Of a DNA stretch of 64,000 nucleotides, positions 36,726-47,306 are shown piece by piece. Position 1 is the stretch's first letter, and each line of letters opens with the position of its first letter. The notes under the pieces are model-generated. The model did not search any database, had not been told where the DNA came from, and saw only the letters and a program-made list of their open reading frames with translations. This DNA is from Lachnospiraceae bacterium A2. Lineage in GTDB: Bacteria; Bacillota; Clostridia; Lachnospirales; Lachnospiraceae. The DNA lies in assembly GCA_000403315.2 (NCBI GenBank), contig KE159636.1, forward strand, positions 2,854,233 to 2,918,232, given 5' to 3'. The position numbers and the translations under genes are program-made.

Positions 36726-37846
36726 TAGGGAAGGGTATAAAATTCATGGCCACCATACTGGAACAGCCAGGTCAGGTTATTGTCAAACCATGCCATGTCA
36801 TAAGGGTTGGCCTTCCGGCGGGCGGAAAAAAACAGCGCCCCTTGGGAAATATCTTCTTCGTGGATAGCTTTTTCCACTGCTTCTACCGTACTCTGGGTTA
36901 CTTCCACGGAATAATACCGCCCGTCTGCAGTGGGTGCAAACTGGGAACTCCCGCCGCTTTTTTCAAAAATCACGTCATAGACCGTGGAAGCAAATTCCTC
37001 GGCAAGCACCCGGTTCAAAATCACTTCTGCCACCAGAATCCTGCCCTGCTCGTCTTCCCCTCCGGCTTCTGCCTGCACAATCCGTAAGAGGGCGTCATAA
37101 TCCTCCTCAGAAATGGCGATACTGCCATAGGGATTGGCCGGAGGCTTCTGGACCTCATTTTGGACTGGCTCAACGCTGGCGCATACGGTGGAAACTTCGC
37201 GTTTCTCTATCTGGGCTTTTTCCGCTTCCTTTAGCTTACTCTGCTCTGTGTGGACTGCCTGCCTGCAGGAAACTGCAAAAGTATTTTCCGGGTATTCCGG
37301 TTCTGTGCCTGTTTCTGCTGCCCCATTGCCCTCCTGCTGTTTTGTTGTTCCGTCCTTCTGCTGCTTGGAAGATGTGCCTTTTTCCTGCTGCTTGGAAGCT
37401 ATAGCCGTTTCCTGTTTCTCTGCTTCTTTATCCTTCTGCTGCTTGGAAGATGTGCCTTTCTTCTGTTTTTTTGCACCTGCGCTTTTCTCCTGCTGCACGG
37501 AAACTTCCTTTTCAGGCTGCTCTTTTTGCTGCACGGAAGCTTCCTTTTCATCCTGTTCTTCCTGCTGCGCGGAGCCTTCCCTTTCTTCTTGTCCCTCCTG
37601 CACTGTGCCCCCTTCCTGCTGCGCTGTCCCTGATCCCTCTGCCTGAATTTCCTCCGTGCTTTTCATGGCGCTGCATTCCACAAGAGCCTTGTTCCTGCCT
37701 GCGCCGCCAAACCCATTGGCATGTAAGGAAACCATCGCAAATACTGAAAAACCGGAAACAAGGACTGCACAATTCCGACCGGATTTTTTGGATATATTTC
37801 GAATACAACCATATACATTCTTTAGTAAGTTTCGAATTGCCAACAT
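36725..37846 (-). CDS. SleB-type cell wall hydrolase
   Basis: 373 residues. N-terminal signal anchor (about 23-45), a long Gln/Lys/Glu/Ser-rich low-complexity linker (65-175) with repeated KGTSSKQQKD units, then a Hydrolase_2 (SleB) domain (about 250-373): DYDALLRIVQAEAGGEDEQG with catalytic Glu, VAEVILNRV, and ALFFSARRKANPYDMAWF. This fold is a lytic transglycosylase/amidase of spore cortex or vegetative wall. The linker suggests a wall-spanning vegetative enzyme rather than spore SleB. ATG 37846 is taken; the site upstream is weak. Confidence 0.85.
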   Translation of the reverse strand: MLAIRNLLKNVYGCIRNISKKSGRNCAVLVSGFSVFAMVSLHANGFGGAGRNKALVECSAMKSTEEIQAEGSGTAQQEGGTVQEGQEEREGSAQQEEQDEKEASVQQKEQPEKEVSVQQEKSAGAKKQKKGTSSKQQKDKEAEKQETAIASKQQEKGTSSKQQKDGTTKQQEGNGAAETGTEPEYPENTFAVSCRQAVHTEQSKLKEAEKAQIEKREVSTVCASVEPVQNEVQKPPANPYGSIAISEEDYDALLRIVQAEAGGEDEQGRILVAEVILNRVLAEEFASTVYDVIFEKSGGSSQFAPTADGRYYSVEVTQSTVEAVEKAIHEEDISQGALFFSARRKANPYDMAWFDNNLTWLFQYGGHEFYTLP

Positions 37847-37912
37847 AACCGTTCCTCTTTTCCATTTGACTTTTCCATAAATAATTCCAAAAACAGTATT
37901 TTCACCAAAAAC

Positions 37913-37940
37913 TTGCGTTTCTGTAGTTTTGTGATATACT
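37913..37940 (+). promoter_or_regulatory. Promoter of the AP2-domain gene
   Basis: TTGCGT (37913-37918), 16-bp spacer, TATACT (37935-37940). Confidence 0.65.
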
Positions 37941-37997
37941 TATTTTGTATTTTTTTACCGAAAAAAATACATGGAAATACAATTTATGGAGGGTATT

Positions 37998-38825
37998 ATG
38001 CTGCCAGGTGCCTACATCGCTTACAAAAAAAATGGAACTGCATATTACCGCGCAAGCATCACTTACCGCAGTAAGCACATATCCCTTGGCAGTTTCGATA
38101 CCGAGGAGAATGCAAACCTTGCTTACCAGGATGCTGCCCGGATGCTCGGGGATGTTTCCATCACCTTTGAGGATGCCTTCTCGCTCCCTACTATTTTAAA
38201 TTTTGGCAAAGTGATTTCTTTGTTGAATTTTCGGGATAATCTTATTTATTTTAAAAACCCGATTTATTTAAGGAATAATTATTTCATTTACTATATTTCC
38301 AAAGCGGACGAGCTGAAATTCGACATTGACGACTTGTTTTACTATTCCAGCCACAAAATCATGCGGCGGAACGGGCATCTCTTTGTCAGCGACTACGGAA
38401 TGCAGATCAATATCCTTTCCCGTTATGGGATAAAAAATTATGCGGTTGCAGGGCGGGATTACTATTTCGCAAATGAAGACCCTACGGATTTCCGGTATTC
38501 CAACATTATCGTAGTCAACCGGTACTATGGGGTAACGAAAATCACTTCCTCCCGGGGGGAAACCTATAAGGTACAGATACACATCAATGGGAATTATATT
38601 GTAGGGACTTACCAGAATGAGGAAAAAGCGGCAATTGCTTACAATAAAGCAGTGGATTTGGCGAAAAAGCATGGGATTTGCAAGAACTTCCAGACAAATT
38701 ACTTAGAGCACTATTCCCCACGTGAATACGCTGAGGTGTATAGCCAGATAAAGGTTTCGGAGAAATATCTGGGATACCTGAAAGGGGTCCGGGATAGCGT
38801 TGGGAACTGCAGCGCTGATTCCTAA
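37998..38825 (+). CDS. Protein with two AP2-like DNA-binding motifs
   Basis: 275 residues. Residues about 5-45 (YRASITYRSKHISLGSFDTE, ANLAYQDAARMLG) and 185-230 (YKVQIHINGNYIVGTYQNEE, AAIAYNKAVDLAKK) each have the AP2 plan of three strands (Y-x-V/A, W/I-x-x-G-x-F/Y) and an AAxAY helix. Between them lies a unique segment with HKIMRRNGHLFVSDYG that resembles a worn HNH-type region. AP2 domains bind DNA and in bacteria are often tied to mobile HNH endonucleases; here no nuclease site is convincing. ATG 37998 has GGAGGG 5 nt upstream; 37971 is an alternative. Single-gene unit with its own promoter. Confidence 0.65.
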   Translation: MLPGAYIAYKKNGTAYYRASITYRSKHISLGSFDTEENANLAYQDAARMLGDVSITFEDAFSLPTILNFGKVISLLNFRDNLIYFKNPIYLRNNYFIYYISKADELKFDIDDLFYYSSHKIMRRNGHLFVSDYGMQINILSRYGIKNYAVAGRDYYFANEDPTDFRYSNIIVVNRYYGVTKITSSRGETYKVQIHINGNYIVGTYQNEEKAAIAYNKAVDLAKKHGICKNFQTNYLEHYSPREYAEVYSQIKVSEKYLGYLKGVRDSVGNCSADS

Positions 38826-38842
38826 CGCTGCAGTTCCCAACA
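38800..38842 (+). terminator. 16-bp perfect hairpin across the end of the AP2 gene
   Basis: GTTGGGAACTGCAGCG (38800-38815) and its exact complement (38827-38842) surround the stop codon. No T run on the plus side. It sits between convergent AP2 and leuD genes and may stop or stabilise both messages. Confidence 0.55.
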
Positions 38843-38869
38843 CCTAATGGCTTTAAAGGCAACGCCCTG

Positions 38870-39358
38870 CTACCCCTTCTGATTAATATAGTTGATAAGG
38901 CCTTCTGCCTGGATAATCTTCTGCATAAACTCCGGGAACGCCTGCCCCTGGAAGCTCAGCCCCTTTGTCTTATTGGTAATTACGCCGCTGTCAAAATCCA
39001 CTTCCACTTCATCCCCATTTTCAATGGACTTTGACGCTTCCGGGCATTCAATAATAGGAAGCCCGATATTAATGGCATTCCGGTAAAAAATCCTTGCAAA
39101 GGTTTCCGCGATGACGCAGCTTACCCCTGCCGCCTTAATGGCAATGGGGGCATGTTCCCTTGAGGAGCCGCACCCAAAGTTTTTGTCTGCCACAATCAAG
39201 TCCCCCTGCTTTACCTTATGGATAAAATCCTTGTCAATATCCTCCATGCAATGGGATGCCAATTCCTTTGGGTCTGAGGAATTTAAGTACCTTGCTGGGA
39301 TAATTACGTCCGTGTCTACATTATCTCCGTATTTAAATACTGTTCCGTTCGCTTTCAT
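38870..39358 (-). CDS. leuD: 3-isopropylmalate dehydratase small subunit
   Basis: 162 residues. Partner of LeuC in isomerising 2- to 3-isopropylmalate. Swivelling-domain motifs [24 protein letters not shown] and [15 protein letters not shown] are intact; the short length is that of the clostridial/archaeal type. ATG 39358 follows TAGGAGGG, 16 bp after leuC. Confidence 0.96.
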   Translation of the reverse strand: MKANGTVFKYGDNVDTDVIIPARYLNSSDPKELASHCMEDIDKDFIHKVKQGDLIVADKNFGCGSSREHAPIAIKAAGVSCVIAETFARIFYRNAINIGLPIIECPEASKSIENGDEVEVDFDSGVITNKTKGLSFQGQAFPEFMQKIIQAEGLINYINQKG

Positions 39359-39374
39359 ATGATAAATTTCCCTC

Positions 39375-40628
39375 CTAGTTTGGTGCCGAAATTTTTCCGG
39401 TAACGGCGCTGGCTGCCGCAACTGCCGGGCTTGCAAGGTAGATTTCAGATTCCACATGCCCCATGCGGCCTACAAAATTGCGGTTAGTGGTGGATATGCA
39501 GCGTTCCCCTTCTGCAAGGATTCCCATATACCCTCCCAGGCATGGGCCGCAGGTGGGCGTGCTGACGATTGCCCCTGCTTCAATAAAGGTTTTCAAAAGC
39601 CCTTCTTCCATTGCCTGAAGGTAAATCTTCTGGGTAGCAGGGATCACAATGCAGCGCACCCCTTTTGCCACTTTTTTCCCCTCTAACACTTTTGCCGCTA
39701 TGCGCAGATCGTCCAGACGCCCATTGGTGCAGGAGCCAATCACGGCTTGCTGGACGGCAATATCGCCTACTTCGTCAATGGTCTTTGTGTTCTCCGGCAA
39801 ATGCGGGAAAGCTACCGTAGGCTTTAAGGTACTCAGATCAATGGTATAAGTTTCGTCATATTCCGCATCCTCGTCCGCTTCGTAAATTTTAAACTCCCGT
39901 TTGGAGTGTTCTTCCATATAAGCGATGGCCTTTGCATCCACTGGGAAAATCCCGTTCTTGCCCCCGGCTTCAATTGCCATATTGGCAATGGTAAAACGGT
40001 CGTCCATGGACAGGCTCCCTATTCCGTCTCCAGTAAATTCCATGGATTTATATAATGCGCCGTCTACTCCAATCATACCGATGATGTGCAGGATGACATC
40101 CTTCCCGCTGACCCATTTGGGCAGTTCCCCGGTAAGGTTGAACTTAATGGCAGAAGGCACTTTAAACCATGCTTTCCCAGTTGCCATCCCCGCCGCCATG
40201 TCTGTGCTTCCTACCCCAGTGGAAAATGCCCCCAGCGCCCCATAAGTGCAGGTATGGGAGTCCGCCCCGATAATCACGTCGCCGGCTACCGTAAGGCCTT
40301 GCTCTGGGAGAAGGGCATGCTCAATCCCCATCTGCCCTACGTCAAAATAATTGCTGATCTCATGCTTGGCCGCAAACTCCCGGACACATTTGCAGTGCTG
40401 TGCAGATTTAATATCCTTGTTGGGCACAAAATGGTCCATCACTAAGGCAATCTTATCTTTATGGAACACGCCGTCTGCCGTAAACTTATCCATTTCATGG
40501 ATGGCTACTGGCGCGGTAATGTCATTTCCCAGCACCAAATCCAATTCCGCTTCAATAAGCTGCCCTGCTTTTACCTGGGGAAGCCCTGCTGCTGCTGCCA
40601 GAATTTTCTGCGTCATTGTCATTCCCAT
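39375..40628 (-). CDS. leuC: 3-isopropylmalate dehydratase large subunit
   Basis: 417 residues. Aconitase-fold enzyme; [4Fe-4S] ligands in GSCTNGR and in CGPCLGG, plus substrate loops [12 protein letters not shown] and [13 protein letters not shown] 40628 follows AGGAGG. Transcribed divergently from a LysR regulator whose product probably controls it; the 192-bp gap is AT-rich. Confidence 0.96.
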   Translation of the reverse strand: MGMTMTQKILAAAAGLPQVKAGQLIEAELDLVLGNDITAPVAIHEMDKFTADGVFHKDKIALVMDHFVPNKDIKSAQHCKCVREFAAKHEISNYFDVGQMGIEHALLPEQGLTVAGDVIIGADSHTCTYGALGAFSTGVGSTDMAAGMATGKAWFKVPSAIKFNLTGELPKWVSGKDVILHIIGMIGVDGALYKSMEFTGDGIGSLSMDDRFTIANMAIEAGGKNGIFPVDAKAIAYMEEHSKREFKIYEADEDAEYDETYTIDLSTLKPTVAFPHLPENTKTIDEVGDIAVQQAVIGSCTNGRLDDLRIAAKVLEGKKVAKGVRCIVIPATQKIYLQAMEEGLLKTFIEAGAIVSTPTCGPCLGGYMGILAEGERCISTTNRNFVGRMGHVESEIYLASPAVAAASAVTGKISAPN

Positions 40629-40820
40629 ATTACAATCCTCCTGTTCCTTTCTTTCTGCTTGCTATTTTAGCATATTGCATGGTATAATAGAAATACATAT
40701 TAAATATAATTATTATAAATTTTAGTTATATATTAAATTCCTTTCCAAAGCCTGTTTCGCCTGTTTTAACCACATGGCATCTAATTTGGAGCAGAACATT
40801 ATGCTTAAGGAGAAACCAGA

Positions 40821-41711
40821 ATGGAGCAAAACCTTTCATCTTACCGTATCTTTTATGCTGTTGCCAACACCGGGAATATTTCCAAGGCAGCAAAAGAACT
40901 GTATATTAGCCAGCCCGCCATCAGCAAATCCATCCAAAAGCTGGAGGAAAACGTAGGCATAAAGCTGTTTGAACGCAGTTCCCGGGGAGTTTCCCTGACC
41001 CCGGAAGGGGAACTTCTGTACACCCATGTAAAATCTGCATTTGAAACACTGGCATTGGGTGAGGACAAGCTGCGCCGTTCCATTTCCCTTGGGGTTGGGA
41101 ACCTCGCCATTGGCGTAAGCTCTACCTTATGCAAATATATCCTGCTCCCTTACCTTAAGGAATTTATCAAAAAATACCCCCATATCAGCATTTCCATCGC
41201 CTGCCATTCCACAAACCAGACATTAAAGCTTTTAGAGGACGGAAGGCTGGACATTGGGCTGGTTGGCAAGCCGGACTTTTTAAAGAATATTGATTTCTAC
41301 CCGCTCCGGGAAATTGAAGATATTTTTGTGGCCACACGGGACTACCTGCACAACTTAAAGCTGCGCGGGGTGGAAAGGCAATATATCCTGCAAAGCTCCA
41401 CTTTGCTGCTTTTAGACCAGGAAAATATGACGCGCCAATACATAGACGGTTATTTTCAGGGCAGCCACACAGTAATCCAAGACATTATTGAAGTTTCAAA
41501 TATGGACCTCCTGATTGAAATGTCAAAAATCAGCCTAGGCATCGGGTGCGTCATCCGGGAATTTGTCCAAAATGAACTGCTCGCTGGGACTTTAGTGGAA
41601 ATCCCCCTTACCCTCCCTATCCAAAAACGTTTTGTGGGCTTTGCCTACAAAAAAGACGCCAAAATTTCCAAATCCTTACGGCAGTTTATCGATTTTTACG
41701 AAGCACATTAA
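40821..41711 (+). CDS. LysR-family transcriptional regulator
   Basis: 296 residues. N-terminal winged helix (FYAVANTGNISKAAKELYISQPAISKSIQKLE) and a periplasmic-binding-type effector domain. ATG 40821 has AAGGAG 8 nt before it. Placed between divergent leuCD and the downstream ilvCN genes, so a regulator of branched-chain amino acid synthesis is the natural guess, but the effector is not predictable. Ended by repeat A copy 2. Confidence 0.9.
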   Translation: MEQNLSSYRIFYAVANTGNISKAAKELYISQPAISKSIQKLEENVGIKLFERSSRGVSLTPEGELLYTHVKSAFETLALGEDKLRRSISLGVGNLAIGVSSTLCKYILLPYLKEFIKKYPHISISIACHSTNQTLKLLEDGRLDIGLVGKPDFLKNIDFYPLREIEDIFVATRDYLHNLKLRGVERQYILQSSTLLLLDQENMTRQYIDGYFQGSHTVIQDIIEVSNMDLLIEMSKISLGIGCVIREFVQNELLAGTLVEIPLTLPIQKRFVGFAYKKDAKISKSLRQFIDFYEAH

Positions 41712-41721
41712 AAAGGATAAA

Positions 41722-41822
41722 GGCTGCTGCAAAAGACAGGGATCCTACATCATATGGTACAGCAAAACCAATCTGTTATGCCATACGCTGTAGGAAACCT
41801 CGCTTTGCAGCAGCCCTTCCTG
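41722..41822 (+). terminator. Palindromic repeat family A, copy 2, terminator of lysR
   Basis: Outer arms GGCTGCTGCAAA (41722-41733) and TTTGCAGCAGCC (41804-41815), inner CCTACA/TGTAGG and TATGG/CCATA pairs, then CTTCCTGTTCTT. Homologous along its length to 34629-34730. Confidence 0.7.
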
Positions 41823-41871
41823 TTCTTGGATGCCCTCCCCTTCTGGACGGATGCATGGGGCATCACGCTAT

Positions 41872-43466
<1,595 letters not shown>

Positions 43467-43534
43467 CTATAACTCCTGCCTTTTCTTTTCACTGCTGCAG
43501 CCTGTAATCCATGCCATGCCACTGCGCGATTCCT

Positions 43535-43696
43535 AGAGTGTGTCTGAAAATTGCTTTCTGACAGATGTATTCTACAATTTGTGGGAGATTTTTGCCAAAT
43601 AAAGGAGGCGTAGCGGGCTACGTTGACTGAATTTGGCAGAAATATGCCGCAAATTAGGGGATGCAGATGGCGGGAATGAATTTTCAGATACGCTCT
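43535..43696. repeat. Palindromic element family B, complete copy in the ilvN leader
   Basis: Ends AGAGTGTGTCTGAAAATT (43535-43552) and AATTTTCAGATACGCTCT (43679-43696) are inverted repeats with two mismatches; the 126-bp centre is also partly self-complementary (ATTTGTGG, GCCAAAT, ATTTGGC, CGCAAAT). Size and ends are MITE-like; no open frame. Confidence 0.7.
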
Positions 43697-43701
43697 AATT
43701 T

Positions 43702-43729
43702 AGTTTAGCATATTAAATCGGTTTGTCAA
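43702..43729 (-). promoter_or_regulatory. ilvN-ilvC promoter
   Basis: TTGACA (43729-43724), 16-bp spacer, TAAACT (43707-43702), immediately upstream of element B. Confidence 0.7.
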
Positions 43730-43792
43730 TAGGTTCACCCTGTTGTTTTTCCTATATCCATACGAAATATTTTTACTACCCATTCCCTGCAG

Positions 43793-44815
43793 TTATACTT
43801 TTCCATACCGCAGGGTCTTATACACCGTCACGCCAGTTTCCGCCAACGTAAGCAAAATGATCACTGCCATCAGGACTCCGGAAACAATCCCGCTGTCCCA
43901 ATAAAACAGCAGATCCCCCTTAGAAACAATCTCTATTTTGCATGCTTTTTCCAGTTCCTCTACAAAATTAGCATTCCAGAAGGGCAGCACCCCCAGCACG
44001 ATAATGGCAAACACAATATCGGCAGCCCCTGACATAAGCTGGCTTGCCATCACCATTGTGCAGTAACGCCCTGCCATAAGCTTTATAATTTCATGCACCA
44101 GTGAGATGCATAGGTTTGCCAGCAAAAGGGGCAGGACGATATGCCAAATCTCCAGGTTAAAGGGAACCACGACCTTTACCTTAGTATCTTCCAGCCAATG
44201 CGCCCATTCCGGCGCAAATGCCAGCGCTATGCCAAACAATATGGTACATACAATCCCCACTATGCAGTCCCCCCTGCTGATGCGGGCTTTTTCGTCCGGT
44301 ACCGGGGGCAGGATGGCAGGGCTCCACTGCTTTAGCTGCTCCACAGACCATTCCTTTTCCCTCCAAATCTTAAACTTCACATTCTGCCGCTCCAGCACGG
44401 CAAAAATAAAAGTGATAAGGCCAAACCCTCCCATCAGGCTAACCATGATATTCATAATTGTGCCAAGGTAAAAGCTAACACGCAGCAAATGCCCTGGGGA
44501 AATTGCGCCCTGAAACACTGCAGCAGCCAAATTCAGCCCTGCCGCAGAAGCAAGAAAAAGCTTTATCACCCAACAGTAATCCTCATAATATTCCGGCCCT
44601 ACTAAATACTGCCGTTCCCCGTTGTATTTCTGCGCAAAATCCTTAGGGTTGCCCAGTTCCGCCAATACTTCCTCTATCTGCGCCCCGTCCCGTTCCATCA
44701 TATCTGAAATCAGTTCCCGAAGCTCCAACTGGATTTCCTCACGCTGCCCCTTTGGCACCCGTCTGGTAACCTCATAAATATACCGTTCCGCCATGTCGTT
44801 TTCCTGCCTTGCCAT
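43793..44815 (-). CDS. HAAS-domain membrane protein
   Basis: 340 residues. Cytosolic N-terminal HAAS helical domain (about 5-65; YIYEVTRRVPKGQREEIQLELRELISDMM) followed by about six membrane spans. HAAS proteins partner with PadR regulators and are thought to modulate them or an envelope process. ATG 44815 has GGAG upstream; a GTG/ATG extension to 44827 is possible. It is 39 bp after a PadR gene, the standard pair. Confidence 0.8.
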   Translation of the reverse strand: MARQENDMAERYIYEVTRRVPKGQREEIQLELRELISDMMERDGAQIEEVLAELGNPKDFAQKYNGERQYLVGPEYYEDYCWVIKLFLASAAGLNLAAAVFQGAISPGHLLRVSFYLGTIMNIMVSLMGGFGLITFIFAVLERQNVKFKIWREKEWSVEQLKQWSPAILPPVPDEKARISRGDCIVGIVCTILFGIALAFAPEWAHWLEDTKVKVVVPFNLEIWHIVLPLLLANLCISLVHEIIKLMAGRYCTMVMASQLMSGAADIVFAIIVLGVLPFWNANFVEELEKACKIEIVSKGDLLFYWDSGIVSGVLMAVIILLTLAETGVTVYKTLRYGKV

Positions 44816-44854
44816 ATGCTCCTCCATTCTGCTGTATGAATTTATGCCCAGCTA

Positions 44855-45193
44855 TTAATTCTCCTGCAGCAGCTTCTCCATCGTAGCGGAAATGCCCTGC
44901 CATTGCTTTTTCAGTTCCTCGTATACCTCGTCCCCGGACGGCGTCCGCCTGTAATACTTCCTTGGCTTAGAGCCGCCTGTTTCCCAGTCGCTGGCAAGCA
45001 GGCCCTGCTTCTCCAGCCTGCGCAGCAGGGGATATAAGGTATTGGTTTCAATCTTGACCCCCTGCCCTTCCAAGCCCTGGACAAGGGCGTACCCGTACTT
45101 TGGCTCCTTTAGCTGGCTTAAGACGCTTAGGACCAGCGTGCCCCGCCGCAGCTCCAGCAGCAGGTTTTCCATTGTTTCCTTTTTCTCTCCCAC
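44855..45193 (-). CDS. PadR-family transcriptional repressor
   Basis: 112 residues from a GTG with GAGGTG upstream; starting at the ATG of MENLLLELRRG gives 105. Winged helix with LVLSVLSQLKEPKYGYALVQ, TNTLYPLLRRLEKQGLL and SKPRKYYRRTPSG wing; short C-terminal helix. Its promoter is overlapped by a palindrome suitable for PadR, implying autorepression. It controls the downstream HAAS membrane protein. Confidence 0.88.
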   Translation of the reverse strand: MGEKKETMENLLLELRRGTLVLSVLSQLKEPKYGYALVQGLEGQGVKIETNTLYPLLRRLEKQGLLASDWETGGSKPRKYYRRTPSGDEVYEELKKQWQGISATMEKLLQEN

Positions 45194-45211
45194 ATTATCA
45201 CCTCTGTTTTT

Positions 45212-45241
45212 ATTATAGTGTATATTACACACTATTGTCAA
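45212..45241 (-). promoter_or_regulatory. padR promoter with internal operator
   Basis: TTGACA (45241-45236), 18-bp spacer, TATAAT (45217-45212). The spacer is occupied by a dyad with arms ATAGTGT and ACACTAT (45215-45235), of the size used by PadR dimers. Confidence 0.7.
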
Positions 45242-45304
45242 TTATAAAATATATTTTTTTCTAAGATATTGTTTTTTGCGTGACAAAGTCTTTCCTATAA
45301 GACC

Positions 45305-45351
45305 AAAAAAGGAACTGCCTTCCAAACACGCTGTCTGGAAAACAGTTCCTT
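45305..45351 (-). terminator. Intrinsic terminator after the C39-like peptidase
   Basis: AAGGAACTG (45351-45343) pairs with CAGTTCCTT (45317-45309), with a further TTCC/GGAA pair inside, followed by a run of T on the minus strand. Confidence 0.75.
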
Positions 45352-45366
45352 CTTAATTCCATAGCC

Positions 45367-46212
45367 TTACGGGCGTTTCCACATTTCCTGAATCCCGTCC
45401 CCTTTCCACTGGTTATCCTCCTCCACATAGCTTTCCACCAAAAGGTACTGGAACCTGCTGATGGATTTCAATGCATCATAAATATACCGTAGCGGTATCC
45501 TTGTGCGGTTATTGTCCGGATTTCCCGGCTCCGCTAAAAATACTGTGCCATCCTCCGCCCGGTACAGCCAGATATTCACGTAATGCCCCGGCGTATCCTG
45601 CCAATATTTGTCATCATCGCCGCTGCTTATAAGGACAATGGCAGACTTGGCACGCCGGACCTGGCCGCGGAACTTCCTGTAAGTTTTGGGCTTCCGGCAA
45701 AGCCTGCTGCGGATTCCGCAATGCCTTAAGGTATCCCGCATAGGCTCCCAGTCGATTGCCCCATAAGTCCCGTCCGGCGCATATTTTGTCACCTTCCGGG
45801 CAAGGCCGTACATGTCCCAAGGGGAAACCTCATAAGGCGACAGGGTATTATAAATGTTGGCAAGGCAGCAAAGGCCGCAGCCAAACCCGCCAAAAGGGTT
45901 GCCTTCCACGCCAAACTGGCTCCATTCCCCAGACCATGGCCTGCCTTCCGCCCATGATTTCGGACCCTGCAAAAAAGTGTATACCTCTTTTTCCTCAATG
46001 GTAAATGCTTGGATTAGGGCCTTCCGTTCCTCCTCAGACAAATCCTGGCCCAGCCACAATGCAGGGCCTGCGTACAGGCTTTTTTCGCCTTCAGCAATTT
46101 CCCCTGCCCCTTCCGTCCCTTGGGCTTTATCCCCCTCCAGCACCCACGTTGCTACATAATACAGCAGGATGCACAGCAGCAAAATGCCCAGCACAGGCAG
46201 ATATTTTTTCAT
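45367..46212 (-). CDS. Membrane-anchored C39-like cysteine peptidase
   Basis: 281 residues. One N-terminal anchor (YLPVLGILLLCILLYYVATWVL). Papain-like C39 pattern: catalytic Cys in GFGCGLCCLANIYN, His in TPGHYVNIWLY, and Asn/Asp in AEPGNPDNN. Usually such proteins cut peptides outside the cell; substrate unknown and no bacteriocin or ABC transporter is adjacent. ATG 46212, 24 bp after ywqG, ended by a clear terminator. Confidence 0.78.
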   Translation of the reverse strand: MKKYLPVLGILLLCILLYYVATWVLEGDKAQGTEGAGEIAEGEKSLYAGPALWLGQDLSEEERKALIQAFTIEEKEVYTFLQGPKSWAEGRPWSGEWSQFGVEGNPFGGFGCGLCCLANIYNTLSPYEVSPWDMYGLARKVTKYAPDGTYGAIDWEPMRDTLRHCGIRSRLCRKPKTYRKFRGQVRRAKSAIVLISSGDDDKYWQDTPGHYVNIWLYRAEDGTVFLAEPGNPDNNRTRIPLRYIYDALKSISRFQYLLVESYVEEDNQWKGDGIQEMWKRP

Positions 46213-46235
46213 GTCTGTTCCCTCCGCATGGGTAA

Positions 46236-47087
46236 TCAGCAGCAGTCCCAGTTATACAGTATTTTGCTGAAATCCCGTTTTTTCAAATCCTCCTGGTTAA
46301 TAAAGAAGTTTGCCACGCCGGAATCTCCCCACATAATGTAATCCCCATCCTCCCCATAATCTGAATCCATCTGGAACAGCATGGTATCGTAATACCTGTA
46401 CTGTTCCTCATACTCCCGTGGGTCTGTCTGGGTAAAATAGGGATAGCCCAGCAGCCAGTGGCCACCTTCTGAACATTCCCCTATCAGCTTATCATAGGTT
46501 TCATCATCCAAAATCTGGTACAATGGTTCCCCTTCATACTGCTTCCCATACTTTTCCTGCATGGCCTCCCGGAAAATTTTGCTGAACCGGTAATCGGCTT
46601 CCCCTATGGAAACCTCCTGTTTGGTGATTTTTAAGGCTATCTCTGCCCAAATTGGGGTAAATTCATCTATTTCGATATCCGTGCTTACCGGGACGCCAAG
46701 GCTTTCCACCTGCGCCCTGTCCAGTTGGCAGTTAACTGACTCATGGTATACTACCCGGAAATCCTTCTGCTCCCCCTGTCCATTAGAATCCATGCCGTAC
46801 ATGTCGTCCAGCGCAATAAAAAACTGAAGCATCCCTGTATCAGGAAACAACCCGTCCTTTTCGGCTTCCTGGAACATCTGCCCAAAATTTATCTGTGCCA
46901 ACAGCATTAAATTTTTCCCGTTGCTGCCCTTCGGGTATTCCTTCCCCATGTCCCAGTAGGGAAGGCCGCCGAATTTACTGTCAAAAATGCTGGGCTTCTT
47001 TTCTGGGTCTAAAACAAGTGAATATGCATTTTTCTTGTTTTTTTGCCTGATTTCCTCAACAACTGCTTGTACTTCTTTCCAATCCAT
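46236..47087 (-). CDS. YwqG-family (DUF1963) protein
   Basis: 283 residues. DUF1963/YwqG pattern: SKFGGLPYWDMGKEYP, LMLLAQINFGQM, GMLQFFIALDDMYG, and a C-terminal GGHWLLGYPYFTQTDPRE followed by LFQMDSD and IMWGDSGVANFFI. Cytosolic and of unknown function; family members are often next to toxin-immunity or envelope genes. ATG 47087 follows GTGGAGG. Confidence 0.85.
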   Translation of the reverse strand: MDWKEVQAVVEEIRQKNKKNAYSLVLDPEKKPSIFDSKFGGLPYWDMGKEYPKGSNGKNLMLLAQINFGQMFQEAEKDGLFPDTGMLQFFIALDDMYGMDSNGQGEQKDFRVVYHESVNCQLDRAQVESLGVPVSTDIEIDEFTPIWAEIALKITKQEVSIGEADYRFSKIFREAMQEKYGKQYEGEPLYQILDDETYDKLIGECSEGGHWLLGYPYFTQTDPREYEEQYRYYDTMLFQMDSDYGEDGDYIMWGDSGVANFFINQEDLKKRDFSKILYNWDCC

Positions 47088-47173
47088 ATGGTATCCTCCA
47101 CGATTCTGTAATGTATGGTATTAATTTTACAACAGAATGGCAGATTCTTCAATAGGAATCCCATAAGCAGCAC

Positions 47174-47189
47174 GACAAACGCATGAATG
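47174..47189 (+). repeat. Single copy of the 6.4-kb inverted-repeat arm
   Basis: GACAAACGCATGAATG, identical to the core of both arms at 6365-6385 and 6504-6524, within the non-coding 47088-47306 gap. An open frame spanning the gap shows no coding character. Confidence 0.45.
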
Positions 47190-47306
47190 GTTCTGCGCAT
47201 CCAATTTCTTTTTTTGCCTTTTTCATACCGTTTATTTCTCAGCTCAATATAGCTTGCCCTCATTGTGGCTATCCTATAAATAGCCCCACCAGCACAAAAC
47301 CACGTA

